Below, piece by piece: positions 61,380-64,000 of a stretch of 64,000 nt of DNA. Both the position numbers and the translations under genes were made by a program. This stretch comes from Citrobacter enshiensis (lineage in GTDB: Bacteria > Pseudomonadota > Gammaproteobacteria > Enterobacterales > Enterobacteriaceae), in assembly GCF_029338175.1 (NCBI RefSeq), contig NZ_CP119862.1, forward strand, positions 1,116,001 through 1,180,000, in the 5' to 3' direction. Position 1 is the stretch's first letter. The number at the start of each line of letters is the position of its first letter. Under the pieces are notes generated by a model that was not told the origin of the DNA, ran no database searches, and saw only the letters and a program-made list of their open reading frames with translations.

Positions 61380-61861
61380 TGATGGTGCTGGGGTTATATG
61401 TCTTTATGTTGCGCACCGCGCCGTATCAGGAGTTGCAGTATCAGCGCAGCTGGCGCCATGCAGTCAACAGCCGGGTGAACCGCCGTCCCTCCACGCAGTT
61501 TCTTGGCCCGGATAACGACTCGCTGACCCTGTCCGGTGTGCTGATGCCGGAAGTCACCGGCGGCAGGCTGTCACTGCTGGCGCTGGAGCAGATGGCGGAG
61601 CTGGGCAAGGCATGGCCTTTGATTGAGGGCAGCGGGACCATTTACGGTATGTTTGTGATCGAGGGACTGAGCCAGACGAAAGCAGAATTTTTCCGTGACG
61701 GGATGCCGCGCCGGATTGAGTTCACGCTGACCCTGAAACGGGTGGATGAGTCACTGACTGATATGTTCGGCAACCTGAGCGATCAGCTCAGTAACCTGCA
61801 GGACTCCGCAACCTCGGCGATTGGGAGTATTAAAAACACAGTTGGAGGGTTGCTGCAGTGA
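61376..61861 (+). CDS. U: Tail protein gpU
   Basis: A 161-residue P2 U protein (MMVLGLYVFMLRTAPYQELQ, WPLIEGSGTIYGMFVIEGL). Tail hub or terminator component. Overlaps T and D by 4 bp each. Confidence 0.94.
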   Translation: MMMVLGLYVFMLRTAPYQELQYQRSWRHAVNSRVNRRPSTQFLGPDNDSLTLSGVLMPEVTGGRLSLLALEQMAELGKAWPLIEGSGTIYGMFVIEGLSQTKAEFFRDGMPRRIEFTLTLKRVDESLTDMFGNLSDQLSNLQDSATSAIGSIKNTVGGLLQ

Positions 61862-62958
61862 ATGTGAGTTCTGATCTCCTGGACCTGAACAGCAAAAGCC
61901 CGGCGTTCAGTATTGTCATTGAAGGCAAAGACGTGACCGCCGCACTGGATGCGCGCCTGATGAGCCTGACGCTGACCGATAACCGGGGCTTTGAAGCGGA
62001 CCAGCTTGATCTGGAGCTGGACGACGCCGACGGGCAGATTGTTCTGCCGCGACGCGGTGCGCTCATTCAGCTGGCGCTGGGATGGAAAGGCCAGCCGCTT
62101 TTCCCGAAAGGGGCATTTACCGTGGATGAGATTGAGCACAGCGGTGCGCCTGACCGTCTGACTATCCGCGCCCGTAGCGCTGATTTCCGTGAAACCCTCA
62201 ATACCCGGCGTGAAAAGTCGTGGCACCAGACGACGGTGGGGGACGTGGTAAAGGACATCGCCGCCCGGCATAACCTCAACGTGGCGCTGGGGAAAGACCT
62301 GACCGACAAGGCGCTGGATCACCTGGACCAGACCAACGAAAGCGATGCGAGTTTCCTGATGAAGCTGGCGCACCAGTACGGGGCGATTGCGTCCGTTAAG
62401 AATGGAAACCTGCTGTTTATCCGGCAGGGGCAGGGAAGAACGGCGAGCGGTAAGGCGCTGCCGGTTATCACCATCACGCGTAAAGCCGGTGACGGTCATC
62501 GGTTTACCCTGGCCGATCGCGGTGCGTATACGGGGGTGATTGCCAGCTGGCTGCATACCCGCGAACCGAAGAAGAAAGAGACAACACAGGTTAAGCGCCG
62601 CCGAAAGAAAACTGCCGCACCGAAAGAGCCGGAAGCAAAACAGGGTGATTATCTGGTAGGAACAGATGAAAACGTGCTGGTTCTTAATCGTACCTACGCC
62701 AACCGCAGCAATGCGGAACGCGCTGCAAAAATGCAATGGGAGCGTCTGCAGCGTGGGGTTGCGTCATTCTCCCTGCAACTCGCTGAGGGCCGGGCAGATC
62801 TCTATACGGAAATGCCGGTGAAGGTGAGCGGCTTTAAGCAGCCCATTGATGATGCAGAGTGGACCATCACCACACTGACGCATACTGTCAGCCCGGATAA
62901 CGGTTTTACGACCAGTCTGGAGCTTGAAGTAAAGATTGATGATCTCGAAATGGAATAA
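61858..62958 (+). CDS. D: Late tail hub protein gpD
   Basis: A 366-residue P2 D protein, T4 gp27-like hub (PAFSIVIEGKDVTAALDARL, YGAIASVKNGNLLFIRQGQG). Starts with GTG overlapping U. Confidence 0.94.
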   Translation: MNVSSDLLDLNSKSPAFSIVIEGKDVTAALDARLMSLTLTDNRGFEADQLDLELDDADGQIVLPRRGALIQLALGWKGQPLFPKGAFTVDEIEHSGAPDRLTIRARSADFRETLNTRREKSWHQTTVGDVVKDIAARHNLNVALGKDLTDKALDHLDQTNESDASFLMKLAHQYGAIASVKNGNLLFIRQGQGRTASGKALPVITITRKAGDGHRFTLADRGAYTGVIASWLHTREPKKKETTQVKRRRKKTAAPKEPEAKQGDYLVGTDENVLVLNRTYANRSNAERAAKMQWERLQRGVASFSLQLAEGRADLYTEMPVKVSGFKQPIDDAEWTITTLTHTVSPDNGFTTSLELEVKIDDLEME

Positions 62959-63026
62959 ATGGTTCTCAATATTGAATAATGATGTATCATTGTTGCGAAT
63001 GCAGCAAAAATGAGGAGAGTTGATAA

Positions 63027-63242
63027 ATGATGAATTGTCCGTTGTGTGGTCAGGCCGCACACACACGCAGTAGTTTTCAAGTCTCCACTCAAACCAAAGA
63101 GCGTTACAACCAGTGCACCAATATTGAGTGCGGGCATACGTTCGTAACGCATGAAACCTTTGTTCGTTCTGTCTGCCGTCCCGAGAAAATCAGCGCCGCT
63201 CCACCGCATCCCAAAGGGATGCAGCAACAGCTTTCTTACTGA
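63027..63242 (+). CDS. ogr: Ogr late transcription activator
   Basis: A 71-residue zinc-finger activator with C4-x2-C7 and C30-x4-C35 (MMNCPLCGQAAHTRSS, YNQCTNIECGHTFVTHE). It binds the TTGT-N12-ACAA dyads and the RNA polymerase alpha subunit to switch on late promoters. Confidence 0.95.
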   Translation: MMNCPLCGQAAHTRSSFQVSTQTKERYNQCTNIECGHTFVTHETFVRSVCRPEKISAAPPHPKGMQQQLSY

Positions 63243-63262
63243 CCCGCCACGGCGGGTTTTTT
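63242..63262. terminator. Terminator after ogr
   Basis: ACCCGCC/GGCGGGT stem with six T; placed between the convergent ogr and BRCT genes. Confidence 0.85.
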
Positions 63263-63743
63263 AATCTTCCGGAATCTCACCAGTTTCAAGAAAGTGCACG
63301 AATCCAGGCTCATCAATGACGACAGTTCCTTTCATACGTGCAGCTGTGACTTTAGAGGGGCCTGCATTATATCCGCAGCACAGCATTTGAAGATTTTGAG
63401 TGACCGAACTTCTCACTGTCAGCTTATGCGCTTCAGCGACTTCGACTAAGCGTTCTTTATCTGCCTTTTTAAATCCAGTAAAGCAGACGTCAAAGGTTGA
63501 AGCTCTGGGCTTTGTGGCTTTGGTCAGATGAATGTAGCCTTCAGGTTGAAAACTCTTACTGGCTTGTTGCGCCTCATCAGCGGAGGCAAATTCTTGAAGA
63601 ATCCTGTCCCTGCGAAAAGTTCTGATTGAATGAGCGGATAAGCAGATGCCCTGAATATGATTTTCGCTCTGGCTGACGCTGGTTATTGAATGAGCACCAA
63701 TACGTGCATTCGCATTGATGTATACAAAGTGCATTTCTTCCAT
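63261..63743 (-). CDS. BRCT-domain protein, prophage cargo
   Basis: A 160-residue protein from the ATG at 63743 (AAAGGTG at proper spacing). The C-terminal 80 residues form a BRCT domain (FDVCFTGFKKADKERLVEVAEAHKLTVRSSVT, then GPSKVTAARMKGTVVIDEPGFVHFL), as at the end of bacterial NAD+-dependent ligases. The N-terminal part (FVYINANARIGAHSITSVSQ) is not recognised. BRCT domains bind DNA ends or phosphopeptides. It sits between ogr and attR, a place for variable genes in P2-like phages. Confidence 0.75.
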   Translation of the reverse strand: MEEMHFVYINANARIGAHSITSVSQSENHIQGICLSAHSIRTFRRDRILQEFASADEAQQASKSFQPEGYIHLTKATKPRASTFDVCFTGFKKADKERLVEVAEAHKLTVRSSVTQNLQMLCCGYNAGPSKVTAARMKGTVVIDEPGFVHFLETGEIPED

Positions 63744-63831
63744 GTGTTCACCTTTATAACAAGAACGGATACCGCAGTAGGCGACGAAGGACAAATTGCC
63801 TGTCGCCATTTTGCCGCCACTACCAAAGAAA

Positions 63832-63859
63832 AAGGGGCTACGTTTTCACGTAACCCCTT
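63832..63859 (-). terminator. Phage-derived terminator downstream of ssrA
   Basis: AAGGGGCTACGT/ACGTAACCCCTT stem (one mismatch) followed leftward by TTTTTCTTT, 8 bp past the tmRNA 3' end. It would end both ssrA transcription and act before the BRCT gene. Confidence 0.75.
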
Positions 63860-63865
63860 GTTTTA

Positions 63866-63912
63866 TTTGGTGGAGCTGGCGGGAGTTGAACCCGCGTCCG
63901 AAATTCCTACAT
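63866..63912. repeat. attR of the P2-like prophage
   Basis: 47 bp identical to 32043-32089. Here the repeat is part of the intact tmRNA 3' end. Confidence 0.93.
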
Positions 63913-64000
63913 CCTCGGTACTACATGCTTAGTCAGTCTTTACATTCGCCTGGCACCTGCGGACAGACACGCCACTACCAGACTAGCCTGATTAGTTTTA
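63868..64000 (-). ncRNA. ssrA: tmRNA, 3' part (runs past window end)
   Basis: The leftward strand ends in the acceptor and T arm of tmRNA (GGACGCGGGTTCAACTCCCG, then CCAGCTCCACCA) and includes the upstream pseudoknot region with GACTGACTAAGCATGTAGTA. Both match enterobacterial ssrA. The 5' part, the peptide-tag frame and smpB lie outside. It rescues stalled ribosomes by trans-translation. The prophage leaves the gene intact. Confidence 0.97.

Larger units (their letters stand above)
32043..63912. mobile_element. P2/186/Fels-2-like prophage in ssrA
   Basis: About 31.8 kb between 47-bp direct repeats of the ssrA 3' end. Gene order and products follow P2-like phages throughout (int, cI, apl/cox, cII, fil, A, Q-P, O-N-M-L, lysis, tail, ogr). 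Every structural gene is open, so the prophage may be inducible. Fels-2 and SopE-phi use the same site. Confidence 0.95.

Noticed and set aside
61783..62736. A 317-codon minus-strand frame
   Set aside because: Antisense to gene D; low-complexity shadow composition.

Overview
The window comes from an enterobacterial chromosome. The right edge runs into the 3' part of a tmRNA gene (ssrA, minus strand) that closely resembles the Escherichia/Salmonella version. The mobile elements (a CP4-57-like island and a P2/186/Fels-2-like prophage, both at ssrA) are typical of Salmonella enterica, Citrobacter and E. coli. I favour Salmonella or a close relative, but the species is inference.

Layout. (1) 1-7450: a chromosome-like flank with a DUF1294 membrane protein, an RluA-type pseudouridine synthase, a DUF7079-like protein, a small exported protein and a 939-residue AIDA-type autotransporter. 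It ends at a 43-bp copy of the 3' end of a proL-type tRNA-Pro gene, an old attachment site. (2) 7451-10398: a DUF4236 protein and a decayed IS150-group IS3 element that landed in the loop of a terminator hairpin. (3) About 10399-32089: a CP4-57-like island. It has the integrase next to the ssrA copy, then alpA, yfjI and yfjJ, then a variable block, then yfjP, yfjQ, a WYL regulator (yfjR-like), a GYF-domain protein, an Ivy-domain protein, a DUF905 protein, yfjX (antirestriction), yfjY (RadC), ypjJ and the yfjZ/ypjF antitoxin-toxin pair. The variable block (16.9-26.7 kb) is AT-rich. It holds a HEPN-motif protein, a broken small tyrosine recombinase behind a start-sequestering hairpin, a one-TM protein, a two-gene operon (four-TM protein plus DGQHR protein), several pseudogenes and a broken IS3-family element.

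(4) 32043-63912: a P2/186-type prophage bounded by 47-bp direct repeats of the ssrA 3' end. It runs int-cI leftward, then cox/apl-cII-fil-early genes-dam-A, then an SOS-controlled pair, cos, Q/P leftward, O-N-M-L-X, lysis genes, R-S, V-W-J-I-H-G, FI-FII-E/E'-T-U-D and ogr. All structural and lysis genes look intact. Ogr-type dyads (TTGT-N12-ACAA) precede P/O, V and FI. Four cargo genes sit where P2-like phages vary: a RES-domain protein between attL and int, an HNH protein where P2 has tin/old, a zinc-ribbon/DUF4145 protein between cos and Q, and a BRCT-domain protein between ogr and attR.

The best candidates for undescribed antiphage or conflict functions are the prophage RES gene, the four-TM/DGQHR operon, the HEPN-motif gene, and the HNH and DUF4145 prophage cargo. 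None of these assignments could be tested here; they rest on motifs and genomic position.
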